64,000 nt of DNA from Lonicera japonica. Lineage: Eukaryota > Streptophyta > Magnoliopsida > Dipsacales > Caprifoliaceae. Each line of letters opens with the position of its first letter. Position 1 is the stretch's first letter. Under the pieces are notes generated by a model. It made no database searches, was not told the DNA's origin, and was given only the letters and a program-made list of their open reading frames with translations. The DNA lies in assembly GCA_021464415.1 (NCBI GenBank), contig JAKCWG010000446.1:36001-100000 (forward strand). The letters are read 5' to 3'. The translations under genes were made by a program, and so were the position numbers. Positions 11,483-22,152 of this stretch are shown one piece after another.

Positions 11483-12120
11483 ATTACTATAATAGTGTTG
11501 AATGTTGTTATTTTGGTGAAGGGGAGACAATATTGTTTGACTTAAGGTAGTGGCACTAGCATATAGACGTAATTAATTGCTATTGTAATGACTTTCAGCT
11601 TTATACAAAAGTAATTTAAATAAAAAGTGTTTGAATGATATTCTTTTATGTACAAATATTAAATTGTTCGAATAAATTTTTTTTTTCATACTTGTATATT
11701 GCATATATGTAAAATTAAAATTCAATAAATATGATAAGGTCATAATAGTATTTTCGTCCAACGCCTAACTTCGCAAGGGCCACCTCTACTAATGATATAT
11801 TATACTCTAATTATTAAACAGTACTAAAACGCAATGCGTGTGTGTTGTAGATATAAGTTTATAAAGGAAATAAATTAGAAAAGTAATAACTTTTTTGTAA
11901 GATTAAAAACATGCAAGGGAAAAATTGGATGACCAAAAACCTAACACAACTTTAACAATAAACGAATTGCCTTCCAACTTTATATAATAGTATACTTTTC
12001 TTCTTCCATTTTCATCTAGTGTTCTAATTTTTTTTTTTTTTTTTTTTATTTTTTGAAAAAAAAATCCAATTGGTGTTTACCAATCTTTTTTAGTCTCTCC
12101 GAGTTTTACCAAAAAAATCA

Positions 12121-12949
12121 GTATTTACTTCAAAATATGTATGCATATGCGTCTTCGCCCTTGGCAATTACCAAAAAGAATATCTCCAAAAATTACATCC
12201 TTTAAAAGACAACTTCTATCTTCATAGACCGCGTCCTGTAAAAAAGGTGAGGGATCGGATACTAATTTTCTCACATAAAAACTCCAAATAGAACAGCAAT
12301 AAAATTAACATAAACAACAAATTAGTATTTGGCCCAATTTTGAGAATATTTCTTCACTCGAACCCACCATGTTTTGGAAATTAGCAAACAACCCAATGTT
12401 TTATATATAACCCATTAGTTTTGCTTTTAGACCATGTTCATAAACTATTTTTTTATTCCATTTTTATCATTGTAAATTTTTTAATGAATTATGTGTCCAC
12501 CTAATTTAATTATATTGCAACCCGTATACATTTTATTATTGATATCCCCATCCCCGCCCCCATTGGGTTGGGGAAAACCCAAACAATGCTAAAATTTAAA
12601 CCAAATTAGAACCCTTTAATATTCAATATAAAGGATGGCTTTCTCGATTTTTGTAAAAATTAATGTGGTACTAGTCGAGATAGGAACACATGTTTAGTGC
12701 ATGTGTTGTTTGTCTTTCTTTTTATCTGATTATTTCTACAAAAGTTTAAATAAAACGTATCTCACCATACGGGTAAGAGAAAGAGTTGTATACTATTAAT
12801 TCCATCATTAATAGACTTACACGTGGTAACACCCCGTCTCAAGAGACCTACTTCGTCGGTTATATATATACTATTTTGCAAAAATTTAACAAGTAATTAA
12901 ATGAGTACCATGTGTCAAACCCACGGCAAAAGATTGCGTTACTATCTAT
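12121..12949. other. Non-coding AT-rich spacer
   Basis: No feature is recognised. It lies between the end of copy B and the start of copy C of the complex repeat unit. A GC-richer patch near 12550-12580 and a conserved-looking gtggtaacaccccgtctcaa block (12832-12851) are unassigned. Confidence 0.3.
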
Positions 12950-14340
12950 ATGAACCAAATAAATAAATTTTGATCAAAATCATATTAACTCTTCAAATTC
13001 GATTCGATTAAAAAATTTGGAATAAATTCAAAAAAGGACTAATATTTTATATATTAATCAAATTCATGAAATGAATTAAATTTAGTATATCCTCCATCAT
13101 ACTGAATTTGAATATAACACGATCCAATCTACATACGATTGTTAAAGGCTTATAAGTGAAGGACCATCTTTTCAATTCTTATACAGAGAAATTTGTCTTT
13201 TCGCCCACTACAACATGTTGGCACATGATTACTCTCTTAATTCTTCGATTAAGAGAATCTAATTTTCTTTTTTAGTACGTAACAAATTAAGAGTTATATT
13301 GCTTTTTTGAGACATAATACCATATTTCATAAATACTATAATATAATGAACATATATAATATGTTATTTGGCACACTACAAAATATCGAATTTTTTATTG
13401 GTGTTTTTTTTTTGGTTCCATGTTATATATGTTCATTCCATACTACACTAGATTAAGTATCACTACTAGGAAGATAAATGAAGTAATACATATTTTTTTT
13501 TATGATGGTAGTTAATATTTTTGGTTATGCCAAACATGAATGTAGCATGTGAAAGAATACTTGTGATAAGTCATGCCACCTAGATGCTTATTATATCATT
13601 GTTGGTGGATGCGATCCTTTTCATTGTAAAATGTATGAAAATTTGTATTTTATATGGATTGGCTTCGTTTAATCAATTATAATATAACTATTTTGGGAGT
13701 TAATTTTATTTCGATGTATAAAAAATTATATTTTATGTGCATGCATTTACTTCAGTTATCAATTATAATACAGAGGAAGGTGAAGCTATTTGATAATTAA
13801 GATTTTGGAGAAAACTAAAACTTTCAATGATATTATTATCGCTAGTATTTTAAATAATTAGTAACCGTAAGTTATAAATGTTTTTAAGTTTTTTTCCGCC
13901 ACATCTATCTTATGGAGAGAGTTTATTGGTTGATCACGTAGCTGTGAAATTATTGGTTGATTACGTAGTTGTGAGATTATTGGTTGATCATGTAATTATC
14001 TATTTTGATTAATCACATAATCGCGAAATTATCGGTCGAACATGTAATTGTCTATTTTGATAAACAAAGCTAAATATTAAAGAGTGTTACTGGAGATATA
14101 GATTAGTAGCAAGAAAATTGAGATATAGATTAGTAGCCAGAAAATATAGGATCTGGCCATGGTTGACATCATATCTTGGCTTCATCGACTTCAATATAAT
14201 ATTGTATTGTTAATGATTTAATATTTTAGATAGATTTATGACTAAAATTTCATAGAATTACTATAATGGTGTTGAATTTTGTTATTTTGGTGAAGGGGAG
14301 ATAATTCTGTTTGACTTAAGCAAAGTAGTGGCACAAGCAT
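12950..14340. repeat. Complex repeat unit fragment (copy C)
   Basis: The fragment begins at the aaataaataaattttgatca marker shared with 8395, 26748, 42956 and 51051. It proceeds collinearly through the tatgatggtagttaatattt marker and the gtcatgccacctagatgctt block. At 14263-14290 it preserves the empty insertion site of the MULE found at 10185-11482. It is interrupted at 14341 by a 2.2-kb insertion. Confidence 0.75.
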
Positions 14341-16573
14341 TTACTATGCTCAGAAACGGGTAATTTATACACCGAAAAGGTAATTCTATTATTCTAGCTA
14401 AGCTTTCAACAGGTAGAAAGAAGAAAAGAAAAATAAAATAAAGAAAAGATAATAATTTTTTTAGAATGAGAAATTAAATTTTAAACTTAAAAGAAAATAA
14501 ATAAAAATAAATAAATAAAGCAAGGGTAAAATAGGTAGTAACTAAAACTAGTATCTAATAAAATAGGAAAATAGCGTTAGGGGTATCCATAATTACGATA
14601 TTACAGATAGTGCAATTGATCGATTCAAGATGGGACTATGGACCAGAGTTCCTACTAACAATAAATGTCCTTAACTTACCAATTATTAAATACTAAAGTT
14701 CACGGGCATATCATGAAAAGTGCATGACAAGATTCATAAAAGATGCAAGTAACTTTAGTTTTCAATAAAGAAACTTATGATTTTTCTACAAAAATTGATT
14801 TTCACTTAGTAATGTTAGTGCGTGACAAAAAAAAAACTAAATTTAACCAAATCTAGTTAATATCAAAAGTTTAACTCATTCCTAAAGTTTGGTTATACAT
14901 ATGCATGATATACGACAAAACCATTCTTTAAAAAAAAAGTCAAAAGCTAAATTGGCACTATTTCGATACTGGTTCCGGAATGACACCAAAACAGTGCTCG
15001 AAGCTTCCAAATTACTTGGATAAATAACTCATCTCAATAGGGGATACGGACCGTCCTCTATTCAGTCTCATTAGAGTTTTATTATAAAAATTCGTAATTT
15101 GAGGTTTTTCGGTTCTATTGTCGAATAATCGAAAAATAATCTTAAAAATTCATGTTTTCAATGCATGAAAGATTAATATATTTTCTAGATTTATTAATTG
15201 ACCTACAACCCATGATAAATCCAAGCCACAATCATAATTGAATCGGAATTACACACTAATCCGCCATGCTTTCCCTACGGACCCCTAATTACGAAATTAC
15301 GATAGCATGTTGACAAAAACTAAACAAAACATGATAAATTCAAACAAAAATTGGCCAAACATGTTTTTGAAATATAATCAAATAAGTATGCAAAATTTCA
15401 CAGCAATTGAAACTAAGGAACAATTAATAAATAAAAAAAGATCTAAATAAATTTCGGTAATGAAATACACTGCCATAAACAAAATACACCACTGGTCCCG
15501 AAAATTTTGAGATTTGGAACTCCAAAATAGTGGGATTTTTTAGAAAAATTTACAATGATCGTTTTGATAGGTCGATCATCAAAAACGGCCAAGAAACGAA
15601 TAAGTTATGATTAAAATATGAAAGCACAAATTTTTAGGGTTCTATGCAGAATTCTACAAAAAATTCCAATAAAAATTATAAATTGAACATGAATTTCAAT
15701 TTTTAATCACATTCAAACACATAATTAAATAACAATTTAAATATTAATGAACATTAATTAAAAGAAATTAAGAATAAGATTCAAAGAAACTTACGGTTAC
15801 ATAGAATATCAAAAACTGCACTACCAATTGAGTTGCAGTCCAATTGAAGGATGAATATTTTACTTTATTATTTAACTCCATCTCTTCTTCAATACAAGCC
15901 AAAAGGAATAAAGAAATTAAATCTCTCAGAAACTCTCTCTCTCTGATAATAATGGGAACTCTCACAAAAGTTAATAAAGATGTCGATTCAAAAATAAATG
16001 TCGAAGCATGAGTAGAGAGCTGGTCACTTGCCATCTAGGCTAAGAACCTCATTCGATAAATACAAGCCATAAGGTTTTCGCCTACGCGTAACTAACTCAG
16101 AGATCTATAGCTTCTATTTCTAGAGCTTTATTCAAATTCTACACAAATAAATACCAGAATTGGATGGAACATCATCATTGCACATGGTGAATCTCTTCTT
16201 CATTCGAAAAATTTTCGGTTTGATTCAAATGACTATTTTTTGCTTGGGATTGTCTTATTGGCTTCTCTTAGTCTCTTCCATCAACTCCTTTTATGCTTGA
16301 GCTTGAGATTTACTTTCGATTCACCTCTTGAATTCAATTAGCTCCGAATTTGATCAGCAATGACTAATTTTAGGGAAATTTATTTTTGGATTTGTTCTTG
16401 TTCATTTTTAACCTGTAAAAATGTTATAATGCACTAGAAACAAATATACTATTTTATTTCATGATTAAAACTCAAATATTAACAATTTAGGATAATTAGA
16501 ATCAAATTCATGCATATATTCATGCATATTAAGCCACCTAAATATGTATAAAAATGCAATATTTTAGATTAAT
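14341..16573. mobile_element. Unassigned 2.2-kb insertion with 7-bp flanking repeat
   Basis: The host unit reads ggcactagcatatagacg elsewhere (11549). Here caagcat is present on both sides (14334-14340 and 16574-16580) of 2233 extra bases. The insert begins TTACTATGCTCAGAAACGGG and ends GATTAAT; no clear terminal inverted repeat, LTR or poly(A) tail is seen. Its longest frame (15768-16034, minus, 88 codons) has no recognisable domain. The left part is A-rich with (aaat)n runs (14450-14515). The text resembles dispersed non-coding plant repeats, but I cannot assign a class. Confidence 0.5.
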
Positions 16574-16580
16574 CAAGCAT

Positions 16581-17121
16581 ATAGATGTAATTAATTGTTA
16601 TTTTTTTTAAATGAAAGAATTTACTTATAGAACCTTTCCACAGTTAATAACTTTTGTCTTTATATAAAAGTAATTTAAATCAAAAGTGTTTAAATTAAAT
16701 TCTTTTATGTACAAATATTAAATTGTTCAAATATTTTTTTTCCATACTTGTATACTGCATAATTGTAAAATTAAAATTCAATAAATATTATAAGATTATA
16801 TCTTGACTTCATCAACTCTAATATAGCATCTTTAAAGATTTGATAATTTGAATATATTTATAATTAAAATTTTATAGAATAACTCCAAATTAATGATTAA
16901 AATTTCATAGAATGAGTATAATAGTGTTTTAAAAGATTTGATAATTTAGATATATTTATAATTAAAATTTCATAAAATAACTCCAAATTTATGATTAAAA
17001 TTTCATAACATGAGTATAGCAGTGTTTTAATTACAATAAATATAGACAATGTTGTTATTTTGGCAGAGATAATTTTGGTTAAGTTAATTAACTATTAATT
17101 AAAGTAGTGACTATTTTATTT
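16581..17121. repeat. Complex repeat unit fragments with 98-bp tandem duplication
   Basis: The first part (16581-16795) continues copy C after the 14341-16573 insertion. At about 16797 it joins an earlier part of the unit again (tatcttgacttcatcaac), marking a rearrangement. Two copies of about 98 bp beginning aaagatttgataattt (16834 and 16932) stand in tandem. Confidence 0.6.
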
Positions 17122-18623
17122 TGTTTAGACACCCCGATCCGTGACCCCCGCAAGAACCCTAACGACCTTCGAGAAGAACTGTTTTTGGAGTCCGGGACCC
17201 ACCCGAGCTCCCGAAAGAGTTTGTTGGCCAAACAAACCTATTTTTAAGAAGAATAATCGCACGACAAATGAGTATGTCGCGTGACAAACCCTTCTGACAC
17301 CAGACCATCCACTCTCTGACACATCAGTCTGTCAAAAACACCACTTCAGCCGTTTGTCGTGCGATATTATACACTCTGTTGCGCGACACTTGCCCTTTTT
17401 GGGGAAATGTCGCGCGACAATCTTCCCCGAGCAGTATAAATAGGCCAACACCCCCAAGGGTTCAAGGACATCAATTGGGGACTAAAGAATTATTGGCTTA
17501 TATTTGATTTTCTCATCTTTCGTTAAGCATTTTTCATTATTGTCTTATTTCTGAAGAATTATCGATTATATTTTTGATAATCGACGTGTCCCGCTCCTAG
17601 AATCGAATTCTCAGAAATATCTAAAGAAGAAAAATATTATTATTGCCGGAGATCTATCTGCCATATTATATTTTCTTTCTTATTATTATTCTCATCGGGA
17701 AGGTAAAGAAAGTCTCTTCTAGTATTTAACATTAAATATATGTGTACTTGTTTTACTTCTGTTGTTCTGTCCACGTTTTATTTGAATAAACTTATTGTCA
17801 AGTTATAAGTAGTCCACTGTTTTCAAAACAAGATACCCTGATAAAACTATTTGCAAAGTCAGAAAAGTAAGTACATTATCATTCGGATAAAATTCTGTTT
17901 TCAAAACCCGAACCCGTAAAACTTACTTAGGAATTAAAACCCGGTATATCCTGTCTCTCCCTTAGACTGCGATGTGTCTGGTAGAACTCCCCTCAAGAGT
18001 TCTAATTCCACATTAAATCAGTCACGATACAAGATCCGAACTCTTTCAAAAGAAGTTAAAACCCAAGAAAACTGTCATTATCTGAGAAATAATACGGAAA
18101 ACCCTCACTGAAATAAAACAACCTTTTGTCACTTGTATTTACATCTTCCGAAACAAAAACGATGGATCTCGAAATACAAAGGTTTTTATCCCTTTCCCCG
18201 CTTTTCTCAGAAATTAGGGTTTTTCACTTGGAAAGTAGTAGACTGTCAGTAAAAGCATCCAAGTTTTTCAATATAAAATAAACATATAAGACCACTAGAG
18301 ACCGAAAGGGCGGAATGGGTGCTTAACACCTTCCCAATCCGTAACATAGTTTCCGAACCCTATAGAATCCCAGTTTCGTAAACAAACGTGTAAAAAAATG
18401 CTTATCTGTAGCCTTTCCTCTTACACGACCCTTTTTATCTGTTTTTTCGTAAAACATACTGGCGACTTTGAACGAACCATCTTACATCTAGAAATAAAAT
18501 ATAGGGACACCTGATATTGAATTACTCACCAAAAGAAGCAAATGGAACGACGGACTTCTTCTCCGACGTTTCAAACGCCCAAGGATGGGAGCGAGACCCG
18601 GGGGTCGCATTTGCGGATTTTCA
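17122..18623 (+). mobile_element. Solo LTR, Ty3/gypsy Tat/Ogre-like
   Basis: A relatively GC-rich block of about 1.5 kb begins TGTTTAGACACCCCGATCC and ends near GGATTTTCA, with repeat-unit sequence on both sides. It contains repeated gtcgcgcgacaa/ttgtcgtgcg palindromes, a possible promoter stretch (gtataaataggcc, 17433-17445), and near its end actggcgactttg and gagacccgggggtcgc blocks that I associate with Tat/Ogre-type LTRs. No internal coding region or second LTR is adjacent, so it is probably a solo LTR. The exact end (18623 or 18625) is uncertain. The flanks on the two sides are imperfect copies of each other (17050-17110 and 18624-18690), so a simple 5-bp TSD is not evident. Confidence 0.65.
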
Positions 18624-19260
18624 CATTTTGCTAAAGGAGAGATAATTCCGTTTTGACTTAATTAATTAAGGTAGTGACTTGGCACTATGATATGAGTATA
18701 ATCAATTGTTATCCTTTTTAAAAAAAATGAAAACAAATCCAACCTTTACATATAATAGTGACTTAAATAAAAAATGTTTGAATGATATCCTTCTATATAT
18801 AAATATTAAATAATTTGAATAGTTTTTTTTAATATATATATATATATTTGAATACTACATATATGTAAAATTAAAGGTTAGTAAATATAAAAAGACCATA
18901 ATAGTATTTTTGTCCAAGGCCCGACTTCGCATGAGCCACCTTTGCTAATGATCCATTCTACTCTAATTATTAAAAACTAGATTTTTGCACACACAAGATG
19001 CATCTGCGTTATAGATAATAAGTGATGTAAAGGAAATAAACTTAAAAAGTAATAAGTAGCCCGGTAGTTGATTCCTGTTATAACCATTGCAAGCACGATG
19101 ATTCAAACCTCTTACACGACTTCAATAATAAACGAAGTGTCTTCCAACTTTATATAATAGTAGATTATTGCTCTTTCATTTTCCATCTAGTATTCTAATT
19201 TTATTTTATTTTTTGAAAAAAAATAATAATTCCAATTAGTGTTTAGCCACCGAACTAGAT
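18624..19260. repeat. Complex repeat unit fragment after the solo LTR
   Basis: Collinear with 11500-12120, including attttgctaaaggagagata, the gcccgacttcgcatgagcca marker (18919-18938) and the ccaattagtgtttagcc end. Non-coding. Confidence 0.65.
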
Positions 19261-19489
19261 TAGCTACCACCACTAGAAACTACTAGAAAAAGAATCAAGC
19301 AATATATGATTTTTTTTTATGATTAAAGCCATGTTATATGAAAAGAAAAGAAACATATGTAAAATGTAAATAATCTTGATAAAATACTATATATGTACAA
19401 GACATAAATGTGGACATGGAAATTTACTTGTGGCTGCCAACATTTGTATCCAAAACTAAAAAAAGAAAAGGGTTATAAAAGTCACCTAC

Positions 19490-19790
19490 TATTCCATGGT
19501 GGTGGAAAGTGATCCCCTGGAGGCCAAAAATAATGATTGAGCTAAGTGGTTTGCCTGCCAATTAGCATCCCGAGGCTCCCTAGGACGAGGCCGTAATCAT
19601 ACCCACCACCACCACTACTTGCAGTGCCATAAAGAAAATCGGGTGGTTGCGAATATCGTGCTCAATTAGGAGGTAGTGCCTGATATTTGTCAGGAGCATA
19701 TGCATATGGCATGGGCTGCGGCGAAGGTAGTGGCTGTAAAAATTCAGGTGGATACACGATTGCCTGAAGTGGGTATAACAGTAAAAACGG
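19490..19790 (-). pseudogene. Degenerate proline/tyrosine-rich host gene fragment
   Basis: Read on the minus strand, one frame gives YPPEFLQPLPSPQPMPYAYA, then an in-frame stop after ALPPN, then RYSQPPDFLYGTASSGGGGY. The following sequence reads as protein only after a frame change (REPRDANWQANHLAQS). The composition (Pro, Tyr, Gln, Gly) and the higher GC content point to a real plant gene fragment rather than chance. I do not recognise the family; a proline-rich tail of a larger protein is likely. At least one stop and one frameshift make it non-functional. It sits between the repeat-unit remnant and the MULE at 20001. The plus-strand frame 19676-19861 over the same bases is probably a shadow. 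Confidence 0.45.
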
Positions 19791-20000
19791 ATGAAGATGA
19801 GGGTATTGGTATTATTATCATTAATTTAATTATATATTTATTTTTTTGTATTTATCTTTAAGAATGGTAGTATTAAAATTCAACTTAATTAATTAAAATA
19901 ATAAAATAATTAATATTTTGTCTTGGATTAAAAAATTTTCTTCCAAACTAATAAATTTAAAAGAGTGTACTTTATTTTATTATAAACACTATTTATGTAT

Positions 20001-20221
20001 GAGGCAATTAGGCATGATGGCTCATTCTAATAATAATATAATTATAAATGACACTTAAAAATTAGCCATGTAAATTAAAGACACTATATAAAAAAGACAC
20101 TAATACCCCTTTCTTATAATATCTCACGTCTCATTATGACACCAATAGTAACCAGAAGGTGCTAAATGCATTTAGCACCTTTTGGACAGCAACCAGAATG
20201 TGCTAGAAAGTGCTAAAAATC
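20001..20221. repeat. Left arm of the large MULE
   Basis: Terminal and subterminal sequence shared with 11262-11482 in reverse complement (ctcacgtctca, aaattaaagacactat, ttaataataatata-like blocks). The inner 75 bp, with ggacagcaaccagaatgtgc, is inverted relative to 23415-23440 (ggttgctgtcc). Confidence 0.8.
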
Positions 20222-20876
20222 AATTTTTGTGACATTGAGAACTATCTTCTTTTCTGATAGCATAACTCCATGTTCATGAACAATTTGGTGGAACTGTTGA
20301 AGCAACTTGAGATGAGAATCATGATCAGGGGAAAATAGTAAGATGTCATCAATGTAAACCAAAGCATTGCTGAGTATTGGATATAAAATCTGCGGTCTTC
20401 TGGAAAACAGAGGGAACATTCTTCAATCCAAATGGCATGACTGTCCATTGGAAATGATGTCATGGGATACAGAAAGCTGTTTTAGGGCGATCTTCTGGGA
20501 GGACGCCTAACTGCCAAAATCCTGCTTTCAGATCAAATTTTGAGAATACTTTCGCATGAGAAAGCTGGCCAAATAGAGATTGTTTCTGAGGAAGAGGAAA
20601 CTTATCACTGGCAAGAAAATGATTGAGAGGCTGGTAGTTAATTACCAATCTCATTTTCCCTCGTGCTTGTTCTGATCTCTTATTGACATAAAAAGCTTGG
20701 CATTTCCAAGGAGATGTTGTGGCTTCTATTAGCTTTTGGTCTTGTAACAACTTTACTTCTTCAGGAGCAAGAGCAAGGTGCTCTGGGTTCATTCCTAGAT
20801 AGGTGGCTTTGGTGGGATTTACATCTTCATTTATCTTAAATAGAAGACTGACAAAGAATTTTGGGTTCATCCACAA
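20222..20876 (-). pseudogene. Endogenous pararetrovirus reverse transcriptase fragment
   Basis: Two minus-strand frames together cover the fingers and palm of a Caulimoviridae-type reverse transcriptase. The upstream frame (20460-20876) has the KMRLVINYQPLNHF block, the FPLP segment and FDLKAGFWQ, which carries the first catalytic aspartate. The downstream frame (20222-20419) holds the catalytic YIDD box (20345-20356) followed by LLFSPDHDSH and an SEKK segment. The two are separated by a frame break and a stop near 20419-20460. The domain ends abruptly at 20222, where MULE arm sequence starts, so the thumb and RNase H are missing. The nearest relatives are endogenous plant pararetroviruses. 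The Ty3/gypsy alternative is less likely because a coat-protein-like segment lies upstream. Confidence 0.8.
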
Positions 20877-20936
20877 GGGATTTTTGCATTTCTCAAGAAA
20901 TTGGGTATGAAAATCAGCACATGACTGACTTGCTAT

Positions 20937-21584
20937 TTACTGGTGAAAAACATCAAGAGAAATGTCCTGGTAAAGAGGGAACTCAATTTGTGGAGTGAGG
21001 ATTTGGGCAACTGTGTCTGGGTTAACCCATGGAAGAAAGTAATTCTTATATCGGAGACCTTCTTTTGACCATCTGAGATTATGGAATTTATGAAGGATAT
21101 CAAATCCTATGAGAAGGTCCTTTTGGGTTAATGTGGTTCCAAAGACACGATGGCGAATAGTAATTCCTGGAAAAATTTGGAATTGGACTGGCTTACTAAT
21201 CTTATCAACCATCAAAATTTATCCATTAACGACTTGGAATCCCACTGAGCATTTTTTCCAATAACGAGCAAGTAGCATTTTGGGGGATAGGAATGAGCGT
21301 GCTGCATCAGTATCAAAGAATGCTATAAGCTTTTGTGGCTTATTATACGACTTCTTGATTAGCTTAACAACAGCTAATGGTGTTGGTGCTAAGGATAGGT
21401 ACAAATCTTCTTCTTGGTAAGCAGTATCATAGATTTTCATGGATTCCAAGGAGAAGAGAGGACTGGATTTTGTGCTAGAGTCTGATATTGAATCTTCTGC
21501 TTCAGAACTAGCTTTTGATTCTTCATCATTAATATAGGCAACTGACATGATTGTTTCTGGGGATGCATGGTCATCAAGAGACAA
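20937..21584 (-). pseudogene. Endogenous pararetrovirus aspartic protease region
   Basis: Two minus-strand frames lie upstream of the reverse transcriptase. The first (21219-21584) begins acidic and serine-rich and ends with AFFDTDAARSF, the position of the protease active site. The catalytic aspartate is kept, but the usual D-T/S-G-A motif has D in place of G. The second frame (20937-21215) continues with a beta-rich segment and LLIGFDIL, the second conserved protease region. A stop near 21216 splits them. In the viral polyprotein the protease lies between coat protein and reverse transcriptase, which matches this order. It is inactive by frame breaks and the active-site change. Confidence 0.7.
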
Positions 21585-21596
21585 AACTGATTCAAT

Positions 21597-22145
21597 TTAT
21601 GATTCAGCAATGTCGGGCGCATTTTTCTCCAAAGCGGCCATGAACTGAGCTTTCTTGGCTGCATTAAGGAAATTCTTTGCATATATAATGTCCTTTTTTC
21701 TTACAAATGAAGCATCCATCCTTTTTCTTTCCTCTGACTGCTTTCCTTCTTGCAAATTTCCATTTTTTCTTCGGAAATTTCTTCTTGGATCCTTTCTTAT
21801 GTTCCTTCCAAGGCTTGGCTTGATCACTGTGCTTGGAGTGGCTGAAATGCTTATGTTTTGACCTTCATTTATGGTGAGGGCGACATTCACATGCCTTTTC
21901 AGTCGAGCATTTAATCTTCAGGTGTTCTTTGTTGCATACTCCGCTAAGCATCTTACTAGTCTTGTTAATGTTTTTCATAAGCTTCTTCTGGTTGCAGATT
22001 ACTTCAATGGAATCTTTCAAATAGCCATAGATGTTAGCTATTGAAAGTTCTGCAAGGTTCTTGTTTTGTAGCTTAAGGATTTTTTGCGCTTCAGTGACTA
22101 GCTGGTCAGGGAATGAGTGGAAGATGTTTTGGAAACGTACAAGTA
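21597..22145 (-). pseudogene. Endogenous pararetrovirus coat-protein C-terminal region
   Basis: Minus-strand frames give an alpha-helical stretch, a KTSKMLSGVCNKEHLKIKC segment, a Cys/His cluster (CECRPHH), a stop, and after a frame change a strongly basic Lys/Arg region ending near a CCHC zinc-knuckle remnant (CFICKKKGHY). The second pararetrovirus remnant at 49786-50175 shares KTSKMLS, CNK-H-KIKC and the same Cys/His/basic/CCHC order, so the two belong to one lineage. A basic region with a CCHC knuckle is the RNA-binding end of caulimovirid coat proteins. At least one frameshift and one stop disrupt it. It stops at about 22145, where strand polarity of the viral sequence flips. Confidence 0.72.
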
Positions 22146-22152
22146 ACTCTTA

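Larger units (their letters stand above)
5572..12120. repeat. Complex repeat unit, most complete copy (copy B) with nested insertions
   Basis: It begins near caatgcaaggaaatcgg, as do the copies at about 40680 and 45736, and ends near the ccaattggtgtttaccaatc block (12068). Order and spacing of markers match copies at 24750-29490 and 40672-44729. A block with the core gtcatgccacctagatgctt appears twice within the unit (about 6337-6620 and 9510-9830). Two insertions interrupt it: 8851-9475 and 10185-11482. No protein is encoded. It is non-coding repeat of unassigned class; repeated copies are flanked by solo-LTR remnants, so it may be the degraded inside of a large retroelement. Confidence 0.7.

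Noticed and set aside
17125..17322. 65-codon minus-strand frame within the solo LTR
   Set aside because: It lies inside LTR sequence on the strand opposite to the LTR and has no recognisable domain; the GC-rich palindromes explain the open frame.
19676..19861. 61-codon plus-strand frame
   Set aside because: It overlaps the proline-rich fragment, which reads better on the minus strand, and runs into an AT-rich hydrophobic tail.
21655..21861. 68-codon plus-strand frame rich in Phe and Leu
   Set aside because: It is the antisense shadow of the basic, Lys-rich coat-protein region.
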